A DNA stretch of 33,897 nucleotides from the NCBI GenBank assembly GCA_021648525.1, contig JAKISP010000045.1, forward strand, positions 1-33,897, in the 5' to 3' direction. Shown in pieces: positions 24,127-32,120 of the stretch. The stretch comes from Gammaproteobacteria bacterium. GTDB taxonomy: Bacteria; Pseudomonadota; Gammaproteobacteria; SZUA-140. A program made the translations under genes and the position numbers. Within the stretch, counting starts at the first letter, position 1, and each line of letters opens with the position of its first letter. A model generated the notes under the pieces. It was given only the letters and a program-made list of their open reading frames with translations, was not told where the DNA came from and made no database searches.

Positions 24127-25194
24127 GTGACTGTTCGTGTACTTGTTGTTGATGATTCTGGGTTTTTCAGGCGCCGCTTGACGGAAATATTGAATTCAGA
24201 CCAGCATATAGATGTAGTTGGATATGCTATTGATGGTGCACAAGCGATCATAAAAGCAAGGGAACTGCGCCCGGATGTGATTACAATGGATATTGAAATG
24301 CCGGTGATGGACGGCATTACGGCTACAAAAAAAATAATGGCGGAGGTTCCTACGCCAATTCTAATATTTTCATCATTAACGACGAGTGGTGCAAAGTCTA
24401 CATTTGATGCGCTTGATGCGGGGGCTCTTGATTTTCTACCGAAAAAAATTGATGACATTTCTAGTGAACTGGATATTACGCGGCGTTTGTTGTGTGCACG
24501 AGTCAGGGTGCTTGGCGCCAGAGGACTAGCGATTAAAGAAGAGGCTTCATATACCGCTTCTTCCCGTACTTTAGCGGCATCAAGTACGATACGTGAAAGT
24601 CAGAGAAATGCGGGATTTGATTTAAACAAGATTAAGCTGATTGCTATTGGAACTTCAACCGGTGGGCCCGTCGCGTTACAGAAAATCTTAACCGCAATGC
24701 CTGATGATTTTCCTGTACCGGTAATCATTGTCCAGCATATGCCGGCCAGTTTTACTCCGTCATTTGCTGAGCGCCTCGACTCTTTATGTAAAATTAAAGT
24801 TAAGCAAGCCGATCATGGAGATGAAGTTAAAGCGGGAGTCGCCTATATTGCGCCCGGCGGCGTACAGATGATGGTTGACAGATGTGGCAGTCGCTTGCTG
24901 TTAAAGATTGAAGAAGCAAAGCCTGGTCAGACATACCGGCCAGGTGTTGATATTACATTTTCATCACTTGCCAGGGTTTGCTCATCTGAGCTGCTGGCGG
25001 TGGTCCTGACCGGTATGGGGGCAGACGGAAGAGAGGGTGCGCGCTTACTTAAGCAACGTGGTGCAACTATCTGGGCGCAGGATGAACAGAGCTGTGTTGT
25101 TTACGGGATGCCGATGGCGATTGTTGACGCTAATCTGGCAGATGAAATTTTATCACTCGATAAGATTTCTTCATTATTTAGCGGGGAGGAATAA
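24127..25194 (+). CDS. cheB: Chemoreceptor glutamate methylesterase CheB
   Basis: The 355-residue protein has an N-terminal receiver domain with phosphoacceptor D55 (ITMDIEMPVMDG). The C-terminal methylesterase domain has its triad at S177 (IGTSTGGP), H204 (IVQHMPASFT) and D300 (TGMGADGREG). It demethylates or deamidates chemoreceptors for adaptation. The start is a GTG at 24127 with AGAGG 7 nt upstream. It lies 20 nt after cheA and 3 nt before motC. No cheR is in the window, so the partner methyltransferase must be elsewhere. Confidence 0.98.
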   Translation: MTVRVLVVDDSGFFRRRLTEILNSDQHIDVVGYAIDGAQAIIKARELRPDVITMDIEMPVMDGITATKKIMAEVPTPILIFSSLTTSGAKSTFDALDAGALDFLPKKIDDISSELDITRRLLCARVRVLGARGLAIKEEASYTASSRTLAASSTIRESQRNAGFDLNKIKLIAIGTSTGGPVALQKILTAMPDDFPVPVIIVQHMPASFTPSFAERLDSLCKIKVKQADHGDEVKAGVAYIAPGGVQMMVDRCGSRLLLKIEEAKPGQTYRPGVDITFSSLARVCSSELLAVVLTGMGADGREGARLLKQRGATIWAQDEQSCVVYGMPMAIVDANLADEILSLDKISSLFSGEE

Positions 25195-25197
25195 TCA

Positions 25198-25938
25198 ATG
25201 GATATGATGACGATTGCAGGGGTTATCCTTGCTTGTATTGCAATCCTTGGTGGTAACTATCTTGAAGGCGGTCATCTTTCTTCGCTGTTGTTGCCGGTTG
25301 CATTTCTGATTGTGGGCGGTGGTACCGTTGCCTGTCTTCTTGTACAGACCACGATGGATGTCTTTATGAAGGCACTTAAATTAACTCGCTGGATGATTTT
25401 CCCACCAAAACTGGCTGCAGTCGAGGCGATTGAAAAGATTATTAACTGGAGTAACATCGCACGTAAAGAAGGGTTATTGGGTCTTGAGGCTTTGGCTGAA
25501 AATGAAGAGGATCTATTTGCGAGAAAAGGGCTGCAACTATTAGTGGATGGCAGTGAGCCTGATGCGATTCGCGGTATCATGGAAGTCGAGCTAGACACCA
25601 AAGAGCACTATGATACCCAGGCTGCAAAGGTATGGGAGGGGATGGGAGGCTATGCGCCGACGATCGGAATTATTGGTGCGGTGATGGGATTGATCCATGT
25701 GATGCAAAACCTTTCTGATCCCAGCAAACTAGGCGCAGGTATTGCCGTTGCATTCGTTGCCACAATCTATGGGATTGGTTTGGCCAACCTTCTTTTCCTG
25801 CCGATGGCGAATAAGATGAAAGCCATTATTCATGGCCAGACTAAATTTCGTGAAATGATTATTGATGGGATTGTTGCCATTGCTGAAGGTGAAAATCCAC
25901 GAAGTATTGAAACTAAGCTTCAAGGTTTTATCCATTAG
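25198..25938 (+). CDS. motC: Flagellar stator protein MotC (MotA/PomA family)
   Basis: The 246-residue protein has four membrane helices and the MotA family blocks GGNYLEGGHLSSLLLP, GGGTVACLLVQTTMDVF and YAPTIGIIGAVMGLIHVMQNL. It pairs with the MotB-type protein encoded next and pushes on FliG when ions flow. The position behind cheB and before parC matches motC of Pseudomonas, a second stator set beside motAB. GGGGAGGA precedes the ATG. The ion used cannot be decided from this subunit alone. Confidence 0.95.
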   Translation: MDMMTIAGVILACIAILGGNYLEGGHLSSLLLPVAFLIVGGGTVACLLVQTTMDVFMKALKLTRWMIFPPKLAAVEAIEKIINWSNIARKEGLLGLEALAENEEDLFARKGLQLLVDGSEPDAIRGIMEVELDTKEHYDTQAAKVWEGMGGYAPTIGIIGAVMGLIHVMQNLSDPSKLGAGIAVAFVATIYGIGLANLLFLPMANKMKAIIHGQTKFREMIIDGIVAIAEGENPRSIETKLQGFIH

Positions 25939-25950
25939 TGGCGAAGTAGT

Positions 25951-27144
25951 ATGGCACGTAAACCAAAACATGAAGAACATGAAAATCATGAGCGCTGGTT
26001 AGTCTCGTATGCGGATTTTATTACCCTGCTATTTGCTTTCTTTGTCGTGATGTACTCAGTTTCTTCCGTTAATGAAGGAAAATATCGAGTATTGTCTGAT
26101 GCTATTGTTGCTGCATTTCAACAGTCACAGAAATCATTGAAACCGATTCAAATTGGTCAATCAGCTCGCTCAGCACAGTCTGCAACTCTTGAATTTAAAG
26201 ATACAGCTAACCCAATTAAAGTGCCTGAAGGTCCTTTGAGTCATCCATCTCGTGCCAATAAACATGAAGGAGATAATCAGGAAGACGAAGTTGATTTTTC
26301 TGAATTTCCGATGGCGAATGAGCGAATGTTGAAAGAGGGGGATAGTAGTGATGACGATCAATCTGCGGTAGATCAACAAGGCTTATCTGAAGCCCAGTTA
26401 AGAATGATTGCAAATGAAATTGAAGCGGCGATGCAACCGCTAATTGATCGTGATTTAATCTCGGTTAAGCGTACTAAGCGCTGGATTGAGGTTGAAATCA
26501 ATACGGATATTCTTTTTACGAGTGGTAGCGCAAAAATTCAGCTCCAGTCAATACCTGTATTAGAGGCGCTTTCACGTATTCTTGCCGCCTTTCCAAATGA
26601 CCTGCGGGTTGAAGGGTTTACTGATAACGTGGCTATTAAAAGCACTGTATATCCCTCTAACTGGGAACTTTCTGCTGCACGTGCTGCGAGTGTTGTGCGG
26701 CTTTTTTCTGTTCATGGCATTGAGCCTGAAAGAATGGCGGCGATTGGCTATGGGGAGTTTCGTCCGCTAATGAGTAACGAAACTCTGGAAGGGCAGATTA
26801 AGAATCGTCGTGTGATGGTGGTAATTACTGCTAATCGAAATATGAAGCGCCCTAAGTCCGAAGAGGAAGAAAAAATAGCAGAACCTGAAGATGACATCAT
26901 TGATGTAGAGACTGAGATCGCTGATGCAGAGACTGATACGCGTATCAATAGTGATTTTTTAAGGCTTGATGCGTTGATTGATTCATCAGGACTACATCGC
27001 ACCGCCCCTGTATCAGTGGACGAACTGTTGCCATTGGAAACCACAGTGCCGGGTTCATCACTGATATCACCTGTCTGGATTCCTGGGGTTAATATAAAAG
27101 ACTCACTTTCTGCTCCATTAGGTTTGTCGTCAGGGGGAGAGTAG
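25951..27144 (+). CDS. motD: Flagellar stator protein MotD (MotB family) with long C-terminal tail
   Basis: The 397-residue protein has one membrane helix (about 17-38) with the ion-binding D22 in WLVSYADFITLLFAFF. A variable acidic linker follows, then an OmpA-like peptidoglycan-binding domain (about 190-290: VEGFTDNVAIKS and ELSAARAASVVRLF). About 100 more residues follow: a stretch rich in Glu and Asp, then a Ser/Pro tail. That is longer than MotD of Pseudomonas. Its stop overlaps the parC GTG by one base (TAGTG), so coupling is likely. It anchors MotC to the cell wall. Confidence 0.95.
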   Translation: MARKPKHEEHENHERWLVSYADFITLLFAFFVVMYSVSSVNEGKYRVLSDAIVAAFQQSQKSLKPIQIGQSARSAQSATLEFKDTANPIKVPEGPLSHPSRANKHEGDNQEDEVDFSEFPMANERMLKEGDSSDDDQSAVDQQGLSEAQLRMIANEIEAAMQPLIDRDLISVKRTKRWIEVEINTDILFTSGSAKIQLQSIPVLEALSRILAAFPNDLRVEGFTDNVAIKSTVYPSNWELSAARAASVVRLFSVHGIEPERMAAIGYGEFRPLMSNETLEGQIKNRRVMVVITANRNMKRPKSEEEEKIAEPEDDIIDVETEIADAETDTRINSDFLRLDALIDSSGLHRTAPVSVDELLPLETTVPGSSLISPVWIPGVNIKDSLSAPLGLSSGGE

Positions 27145-27929
27145 TGCGCATCTGGGCGGTTGCTAATCAGAAGGGTGGTGTTGGTAAGACCACCACCGCA
27201 GTGACGCTGGCGGGGTTATTATCACAACAGGGGCATCGTGTATTGTTAGTTGATATGGATCCGCATGGTTCGATGACCTCATATATGGGTTATGACCCGG
27301 AAGGAGATGGGAGTAGCCTTTATAGCCTGTTTCATGGCGGTAGTGGTCCTGTTGATGAGATGATTCGTAAAACGCAGTGTAAGATGATCTCTATTTTTAC
27401 CGCATCAACGGCATTAGCGACGCTTGATCGACAGCTTGGCACACAGGATGGTAAGGGGTTGGTGATTGCACGCGGCCTGGCACAGGTAAATGATGATTAT
27501 GATTATGCCTTACTGGATTGCCCGCCAACACTGGGTGTATTGATGGTCAATGCGCTGGCCGCCTGCCATTACCTGATTGTACCTGTTCAATCTGAATTCC
27601 TTGCGCTAAAAGGACTTGAGCGCATGATGCGAACGATTTCGATGATGAATCATGCACGTATGCAGCCGATCCCATACCTGATTGTCCCAACCCTTTTTGA
27701 TCGTCGAACGCGAGCTTCTGGGCAGGCGTTAGATAATATGAAAGAACGCTATCCTGAAACATTATGGAATGGGATTATTCCAGTCGATACACAATTTCGT
27801 GAAGCGAGTCGCGCGGGGCGTCCTGTGTCATTACTCTCACCTCGCTCGCGTGGTTCCCTTGCGTATGATGAACTATTGCAGGATTTACTGGTCTTTGATT
27901 TACCCGGTTCCAGGGCTAAAACAGGATGA
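27144..27929 (+). CDS. parC: ParC-type ParA ATPase for polar chemoreceptor arrays
   Basis: The 261-residue ParA/Soj-type ATPase has the deviant Walker A motif QKGGVGKTTT (residues 9-18), LLVDMDPHGSMTSYMGY and the LLDCPPTLGVLMVNAL block. In Vibrio and Pseudomonas the gene in this place, next to a CheW-like partner, positions chemotaxis arrays at the pole (ParC, with ParP). It is not a chromosome-partition gene here because no parB follows. It starts with a GTG overlapping the motD stop and overlaps parP by ATGA. Confidence 0.9.
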   Translation: MRIWAVANQKGGVGKTTTAVTLAGLLSQQGHRVLLVDMDPHGSMTSYMGYDPEGDGSSLYSLFHGGSGPVDEMIRKTQCKMISIFTASTALATLDRQLGTQDGKGLVIARGLAQVNDDYDYALLDCPPTLGVLMVNALAACHYLIVPVQSEFLALKGLERMMRTISMMNHARMQPIPYLIVPTLFDRRTRASGQALDNMKERYPETLWNGIIPVDTQFREASRAGRPVSLLSPRSRGSLAYDELLQDLLVFDLPGSRAKTG

Positions 27930-28594
27930 ATGACAAAAAATCACGACCCCTTGTGACACAGGGAAAGGCTTTAACACAATACCTGGATTCACTTCTAATG
28001 GAGGTTTCCGAGGAGGTTGACGTTGATGTTTCTGCCGATGTGATTGATAAAATTGATGTGATGCCGGAAGTGGCAGTTTCATCGCAAGTTGAAGTTCAGG
28101 CTGTTGTTGATAGCGTAGATCAAATCCCAGAGTGGGGGATGGCTCCATTTAAAGCACTCTTTTTCAATGTCGGTGATACGACTCTGGCTGTGCCGCTTGA
28201 AAAACTCAGCGGTATATTGACTGAGTGTGACGATATTAAAGTGATGCCGGGAAACGCTAAGCGTTACCTCGGCGTGTTGGTGCACCGTGGTAAAACGATT
28301 AGAGTGATCGATTTTGAAGCCCTGGTGACTGAGCTAAGTGGTGAGCCTCGGGTGCTATCAAGTGGTGAGGTTTTACCCCCCAATCGTATTATATTGATTG
28401 AAGGTGAGCGAATTGGCATTGCCTGTCGAGATGTGACTGACGTTGAAGAGATTAAGACGAATGATGTACGTTGGCGTGTTGGGTCCACTAAACGTCCCTG
28501 GTACCGGGGAATTGTGGTGGAGAAAATGTGTGCGCTGCTTGATGTTGATGCGCTGTTGTTATTGTTGAACGATGATGCTGAAGGAACACTCTGA
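27926..28594 (+). CDS. parP: ParP-type CheW-domain array protein
   Basis: The 222-residue protein has a short N-terminal segment (LTQYLDSLLMEV), a variable linker, and a CheW-like domain (about 72-215). That domain holds FKALFFNVGDTTLAVPLEKL, YLGVLVHRGKTIRVIDF and RIILIEGERIGIACRDV. In Vibrio, ParP binds ParC and the localisation domain of CheA and integrates into arrays. Coupling to parC by an ATGA overlap and the position before cheW support this role. The N-terminal part is shorter than in Vibrio, so the interaction with ParC is inferred by context. Confidence 0.87.
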   Translation: MNDKKSRPLVTQGKALTQYLDSLLMEVSEEVDVDVSADVIDKIDVMPEVAVSSQVEVQAVVDSVDQIPEWGMAPFKALFFNVGDTTLAVPLEKLSGILTECDDIKVMPGNAKRYLGVLVHRGKTIRVIDFEALVTELSGEPRVLSSGEVLPPNRIILIEGERIGIACRDVTDVEEIKTNDVRWRVGSTKRPWYRGIVVEKMCALLDVDALLLLLNDDAEGTL

Positions 28595-28634
28595 CTTTCA
28601 AGGTCACTCTTCTCAATTATCTTGATCCTGACCC

Positions 28635-28650
28635 TGGTGCAGATTGTGCA
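28635..28650 (+). promoter_or_regulatory. Weak sigma-54-like site upstream of cheW
   Basis: TGG (28635-28637) and TGCA (28647-28650) have the correct 10 nt between the GG and GC doublets, but both boxes deviate (TGGTGC and TGTGC). The 142-nt gap between parP and cheW is the largest inside the che part, so a promoter here is plausible. The match is too poor to be sure. Confidence 0.22.
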
Positions 28651-28736
28651 TGTTTATTCGAAAGGTTTGTAGCGCCTGTTCGTTGACGCTATAGATAGAA
28701 AGTGTGAGATGCCTGAAATATTGAAGGGAGTGTAAG

Positions 28737-29213
28737 ATGAATCAAAAGGCAACAAACCCTCAGGATGAAGTGCTTCAATGGGTCACCTTTAAGCTGGAGG
28801 GGGAGGCCTATGGCATCAATGTGATGCAAGTACAGGAGGTGTTGCGTGTGAGTGAGATTACACCTGTTCCTGGTGCACCATCCTATATTCTCGGTATTAT
28901 TAATTTGCGTGGTAATGTTGTGACGGTACTTGATACCCGCATGCGCTTTGGTTTACCCATGTATGAAACGGATGATGCCTCGCGTGTGGTTATTGTTGAG
29001 TCTAATGGCAATGTATTGGGTATTCTGGTTGATAGTGTCGCGGAGGTAGTCTATTTGCGTTCATCAGAAATTGAGTCTACACCTAATCTTGGCAATGATG
29101 AAAGCTCAAGATATATCCAGGGTGTCTATAGCAATGAGGGTAATCTCCTGATCCTGGTGGATGTGAATAAGCTTCTATCAAATAATGAATGGCAAGACGT
29201 CGCTGAATTTTAG
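28737..29213 (+). CDS. cheW: Chemotaxis coupling protein CheW
   Basis: The 158-residue protein is a single CheW domain: QWVTFKLEGEAYGINVMQVQEVLR in its opening strands, PGAPSYILGIINLRGNVVTVLD in the middle and GNLLILVDVNKLL at the end. It links chemoreceptors to CheA. AAGGGAG precedes the ATG with 6-nt spacing. It lies 142 nt after parP, so it may have its own promoter. A small unknown gene and the DUF2802 gene follow closely. Confidence 0.97.
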   Translation: MNQKATNPQDEVLQWVTFKLEGEAYGINVMQVQEVLRVSEITPVPGAPSYILGIINLRGNVVTVLDTRMRFGLPMYETDDASRVVIVESNGNVLGILVDSVAEVVYLRSSEIESTPNLGNDESSRYIQGVYSNEGNLLILVDVNKLLSNNEWQDVAEF

Positions 29214-29231
29214 TGCTTAAGGTGGTGCGTG

Positions 29232-29414
29232 ATGGTTGAGATTGGTTACATTCCACTGGCAAGGTCACTCCGATTGAGTCGGCCGTTTGGCAAAGTACCA
29301 GGTAAGCAACGCACGGCTCATGAGCAGGAAAAAGAGCAACGTGATAAGAATGCCAAGTCAAAAAATAAAGCGAATGATACGGCAGATAATCCCCATTTTG
29401 ATGGTTATGCATGA
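29232..29414 (+). CDS. Small basic/acidic hypothetical protein, 60 residues
   Basis: The frame has an AAGG-GG site before the ATG at 29232 (a GTG one codon earlier is less likely). It lies 19 nt after cheW and 11 nt before the DUF2802 start. The protein has a short conserved-looking beginning (VEIGYIPLARSLRLSRPFG), a highly charged middle (EQEKEQRDKNAKSKNKAND) and ends HFDGYA. No membrane segment. I recall similar charged small proteins with His-Ile-Asp-type ends in flagellar regions but cannot name a family. The operon position argues that it is real and co-expressed with cheW. Confidence 0.6.
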   Translation: MVEIGYIPLARSLRLSRPFGKVPGKQRTAHEQEKEQRDKNAKSKNKANDTADNPHFDGYA

Positions 29415-29425
29415 GGTGATAAGTG

Positions 29426-29839
29426 ATGGAGTATAGTGAATATTATTTGGTGTTAGCCGGTGTGTTGAATGCCGCATTAATAACAGTTGTGATAAGACTT
29501 GCAGTGCAGCAACGTCAGCGCAGCCTGTCTTACGAATATAAGCTGAAATTATTGAGCGATGATGTGAGTGCGCTCTGTTCGGGTGCCGCAGGGGCGGCAG
29601 GACATCTTAATAGAGTAGAGCAGAAAGTAAAGCGAGTAATGGAACGACAGGATCAACTTGATTCCCGGGAGCCTTCGGCTCGTGCACTTGATCAGGCCAA
29701 TAGAATGGTTCGTCAGGGCGCTACTGTTGAAGAACTGATTACTACCTGTGGTCTGGTAAGGGCTGAGGCAGAATTATTGATGTTGTTGCATCGGCCACAG
29801 AATGAAGATGATAGCCCATTGCGCGTTGTTTCAGGGTGA
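29426..29839 (+). CDS. Membrane-anchored DUF2802 protein
   Basis: About 137 residues: an N-terminal membrane helix (about 7-27, LVLAGVLNAALITVVI), a heptad-rich region that may form a coiled coil (HLNRVEQKVKRVMERQDQL), and the family C-terminal block QANRMVRQGATVEELITTCGLVRAEAELL, shown in part. It sits after cheW as in Pseudomonas and relatives, where its role is not established. The ATG at 29426 has GAGGTG 7 nt upstream; a GTG at 29423 is too close. Its last 9 nt overlap the end of the convergent minus-strand gene. Confidence 0.88.
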   Translation: MEYSEYYLVLAGVLNAALITVVIRLAVQQRQRSLSYEYKLKLLSDDVSALCSGAAGAAGHLNRVEQKVKRVMERQDQLDSREPSARALDQANRMVRQGATVEELITTCGLVRAEAELLMLLHRPQNEDDSPLRVVSG

Positions 29840-31702
29840 AGGACAAAAACTGACAGATTCAATGCCTTCAAACTCTGAACCTGGCTTGCCTATATAATAG
29901 CCCTGTGCGTAGTCTATGCCGTAGGATTTGATCATTTTCAATATTTCTTCGCTTTCAACAAATTCCGCCACGGTTTTTTTACCGAGTGTTTTTGAGATCT
30001 CTACCATGGATTTAACCAGTGCCTGGTCGACTTCATCATTAACCAGATTGGTAATAAAGCTACCATCAATTTTGAGATAATCTACGGGGAATTTTTTCAG
30101 ATAGCTGAAAGAGTTAAACCCAACACCAAAGTCATCGAGTGCAAAGCTGCAGCCTAGCTCACGTAATTTTATAATCATTTCTCGAGTCTGCTCATAATTC
30201 TCAATAGCGGCCGTCTCTGTGATCTCGAAGGTAATGCGTTTACCTTCGATCTGTGATTCAGCTAATGCATCTTTGATACGCTGCAACAACCCTGGGTCAT
30301 GGAATGCATGGCTGGACAGGTTGATGTTTAAAGAAACATAAGATTTGTTTTCTGGTAGTTGCTTTAGCGCATTGATTGCCTGTTTAATCACCCAGTTGTC
30401 AATATCATGAATCATGCCGATTCGCTCTGCTACTGGAATAAAGACGTCGGGTGAGATGAGCTCATTATTATCATCGTACATACGAATGAGTGCTTCATAA
30501 TGTTCAATTTGACTGGTTTTCAGGTTAATTATCGGTTGGAACATCAGGCAAAAACGGCTATTGTTCAGCGCGTCTTTAATTTTAGGGGCCCAGAAGGCTT
30601 CATCTCGTAGCTGATGGATTTCCCTGTCCTGATTATCATATTGGTGAACCATGTTGCGCCCATGCTTTTTTGCGACAAAACAGGCCTGGTCGGCACGGGC
30701 AAGCATTTCACTGGCGCTAATGTTTTCACCTTTAATAGTAATAGCAAGCCCAATACTGACACCGATGTTATAGACCCTGTCATCGATTGAAAATACGAAT
30801 TTTTTCATCGCGCGCCTGATTTTTTCAGAGAATGAAAGTGCCGCTTCTGGTGTGTCATTTTTAATAAGTATTGAGTATTCATCTGAGCTAGTACGGGCAA
30901 TGGTTTTGTCATTATCAATGAAATCACGTAACAGGTTGGCGATGTTTACCAGCAGTTGATCCCCTGCCTGATGTCCCTCAAGATCATTGATGACCTTGAA
31001 TTGATCAATATCAATATGAAGTAATGACACTGTCTGGTCTGTTTTAATGCTAAGGGAGAGCGCCTTACTCAGGGCCTTAACGAGACGACGACGACTATAA
31101 AGCCCGGTTAGGTCATCATGATTAACGAGGTGTTGAAGGCGCGCATCGATGACTTTTCGTTCGGCTAATTCAGTTTCAATCGCTTGTCTGTTAATCATTC
31201 TGATGGTGCGCTCTTTTTTAAGCAGTAGTGCCGAGTAGATACGTGGCGAAAAATGAGCGGGGCGTAGTGGGGTGTAGATGACATCAGTAATACCACAGTT
31301 GAAGGCCTGTTTTGCACTTGCCTCAAACCATTCTGGATCTGAAGCAATTAGAATGAGCGGGATGTCACGCCAGACATGGCTTTGATTGATGCGCTTACAG
31401 AGTGTTTGCCAATTAGTATCCAGAGTGCTGCTGATCAAGACGAGGTCGATCTCTTCTTGTTGCAGTTGTAGTGACTGGTTTAATTCAGAAATAAGTTCCT
31501 TACCATTGGCTATCATTTGTGTGTTTCTAAAGCCACTACGATGAAGTAATGCTTCAATGAAAAGCGTGTGATTGGTATTCTCATTTGCAATAATAATACG
31601 CATTGCATGGAGCCCATCGGTTTGATGGGATTCCTGGGTATGATCGGGGCTATCGTTCTGGTGCACTTGAGTGAGAGTTGCTTTTAAAGGTTGGTCGCCC
31701 AT
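29831..31702 (-). CDS. Receiver-like/GGDEF/EAL protein, probable c-di-GMP phosphodiesterase
   Basis: The 623-residue protein has three domains. The receiver-like domain (about 34-155) has S91 where the phosphoacceptor Asp is expected. The GGDEF domain (about 195-355) has SSDEY (272-276) in place of GGDEF, so cyclase activity is unlikely. The EAL domain (about 375-615) keeps E403-A-L-x-R, the Asn in LNINLS, FEITE, ALDDFGVGF, LKIDG, AEFVE and YAQGYYIGKP, so it should hydrolyse c-di-GMP. There is no membrane segment. An in-frame ATG at codon 34 could be the true start. It lies beside flagellar genes, consistent with motility control, and overlaps DUF2802 by 9 nt tail to tail. Confidence 0.92.
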   Translation of the reverse strand: MGDQPLKATLTQVHQNDSPDHTQESHQTDGLHAMRIIIANENTNHTLFIEALLHRSGFRNTQMIANGKELISELNQSLQLQQEEIDLVLISSTLDTNWQTLCKRINQSHVWRDIPLILIASDPEWFEASAKQAFNCGITDVIYTPLRPAHFSPRIYSALLLKKERTIRMINRQAIETELAERKVIDARLQHLVNHDDLTGLYSRRRLVKALSKALSLSIKTDQTVSLLHIDIDQFKVINDLEGHQAGDQLLVNIANLLRDFIDNDKTIARTSSDEYSILIKNDTPEAALSFSEKIRRAMKKFVFSIDDRVYNIGVSIGLAITIKGENISASEMLARADQACFVAKKHGRNMVHQYDNQDREIHQLRDEAFWAPKIKDALNNSRFCLMFQPIINLKTSQIEHYEALIRMYDDNNELISPDVFIPVAERIGMIHDIDNWVIKQAINALKQLPENKSYVSLNINLSSHAFHDPGLLQRIKDALAESQIEGKRITFEITETAAIENYEQTREMIIKLRELGCSFALDDFGVGFNSFSYLKKFPVDYLKIDGSFITNLVNDEVDQALVKSMVEISKTLGKKTVAEFVESEEILKMIKSYGIDYAQGYYIGKPGSEFEGIESVSFCPSP

Positions 31703-31761
31703 GATTGTTCTTTAAGATCGCTAGTTAAATGATTGAGTATTATGTTATTTAGTGTGCACTG

Positions 31762-31790
31762 ATTATAGCGGCACCAAGTATCATTTTTTG
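31762..31790 (-). promoter_or_regulatory. Candidate sigma-70 promoter of the GGDEF/EAL gene
   Basis: On the minus strand a perfect TATAAT (31767-31762) lies 60 nt before the start codon. The -35 position at 17-nt spacing reads CAAAAA, which is poor, so an activator may be needed or the match may be chance. The 145-nt gap after the FlhB-like gene supports separate transcription. Confidence 0.35.
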
Positions 31791-31847
31791 ATGCTGATCA
31801 GGTGAGTTTATCTGGATCTATTTTACTGTGATCAATACGGCTTAGTA

Positions 31848-32120
31848 CTAGATGTTGTATTTCCCAGATATGATATAAGCAAAAGCGATGACCTGCGCGA
31901 TGGTGATATAGAGGGCACGTGGGATCTCGTCGCCCAGTTCAAGCTGGGATAGTAGCTGTACTAACTCTGCATCTTCATGTAGGGGGATGTTGTTTTCTTC
32001 GGCAATCTTCAATATTTCTTCGCCGATATGGCCTCTGCCCCTGGCTGTTATGGTGGGTGCATTTTCGCCATCGTACATTAAGGCGACGGTGGTGATCTGA
32101 TCTGCTTTGTCTGTTTTCAT
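31848..32120 (-). CDS. Stand-alone FlhB C-terminal domain protein (FlhX/FhlB-like)
   Basis: The 90-residue protein aligns with the part of FlhB that follows the cleavage site. TTVALMYDGENAPTITARG matches the FlhB stretch YAVALKYD...APIVVAKG, and NNIPLHEDAELVQLL and PRALYITIAQVIAFAY match the rest. It lacks membrane helices and the NPTH motif. Such proteins (COG2257 type, called FlhX in some species) can contribute to the substrate-specificity switch. It overlaps the FliK-like gene by ATGA on the same strand, which couples a ruler protein with a switch-domain protein. Confidence 0.92.
   Translation of the reverse strand: MKTDKADQITTVALMYDGENAPTITARGRGHIGEEILKIAEENNIPLHEDAELVQLLSQLELGDEIPRALYITIAQVIAFAYIISGKYNI

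Noticed and set aside
27144-27929. ParA homologue as a chromosome or plasmid partition gene
   Set aside because: No parB or parS-like repeats are present, and the neighbours motD, CheW-domain protein and cheW identify the chemotaxis-array type.
27926-28010. ParP N-terminal LTQYLDSLL as a further CheY-docking motif
   Set aside because: It resembles the FliM peptide only with a gap and lacks the acidic D-E pair; it may simply be a conserved ParP N-terminal helix.
29670-29695. GAGCC-TTC-GGCTC hairpin in the DUF2802 gene as a terminator
   Set aside because: It lies well inside the coding region and has no T-run after it.
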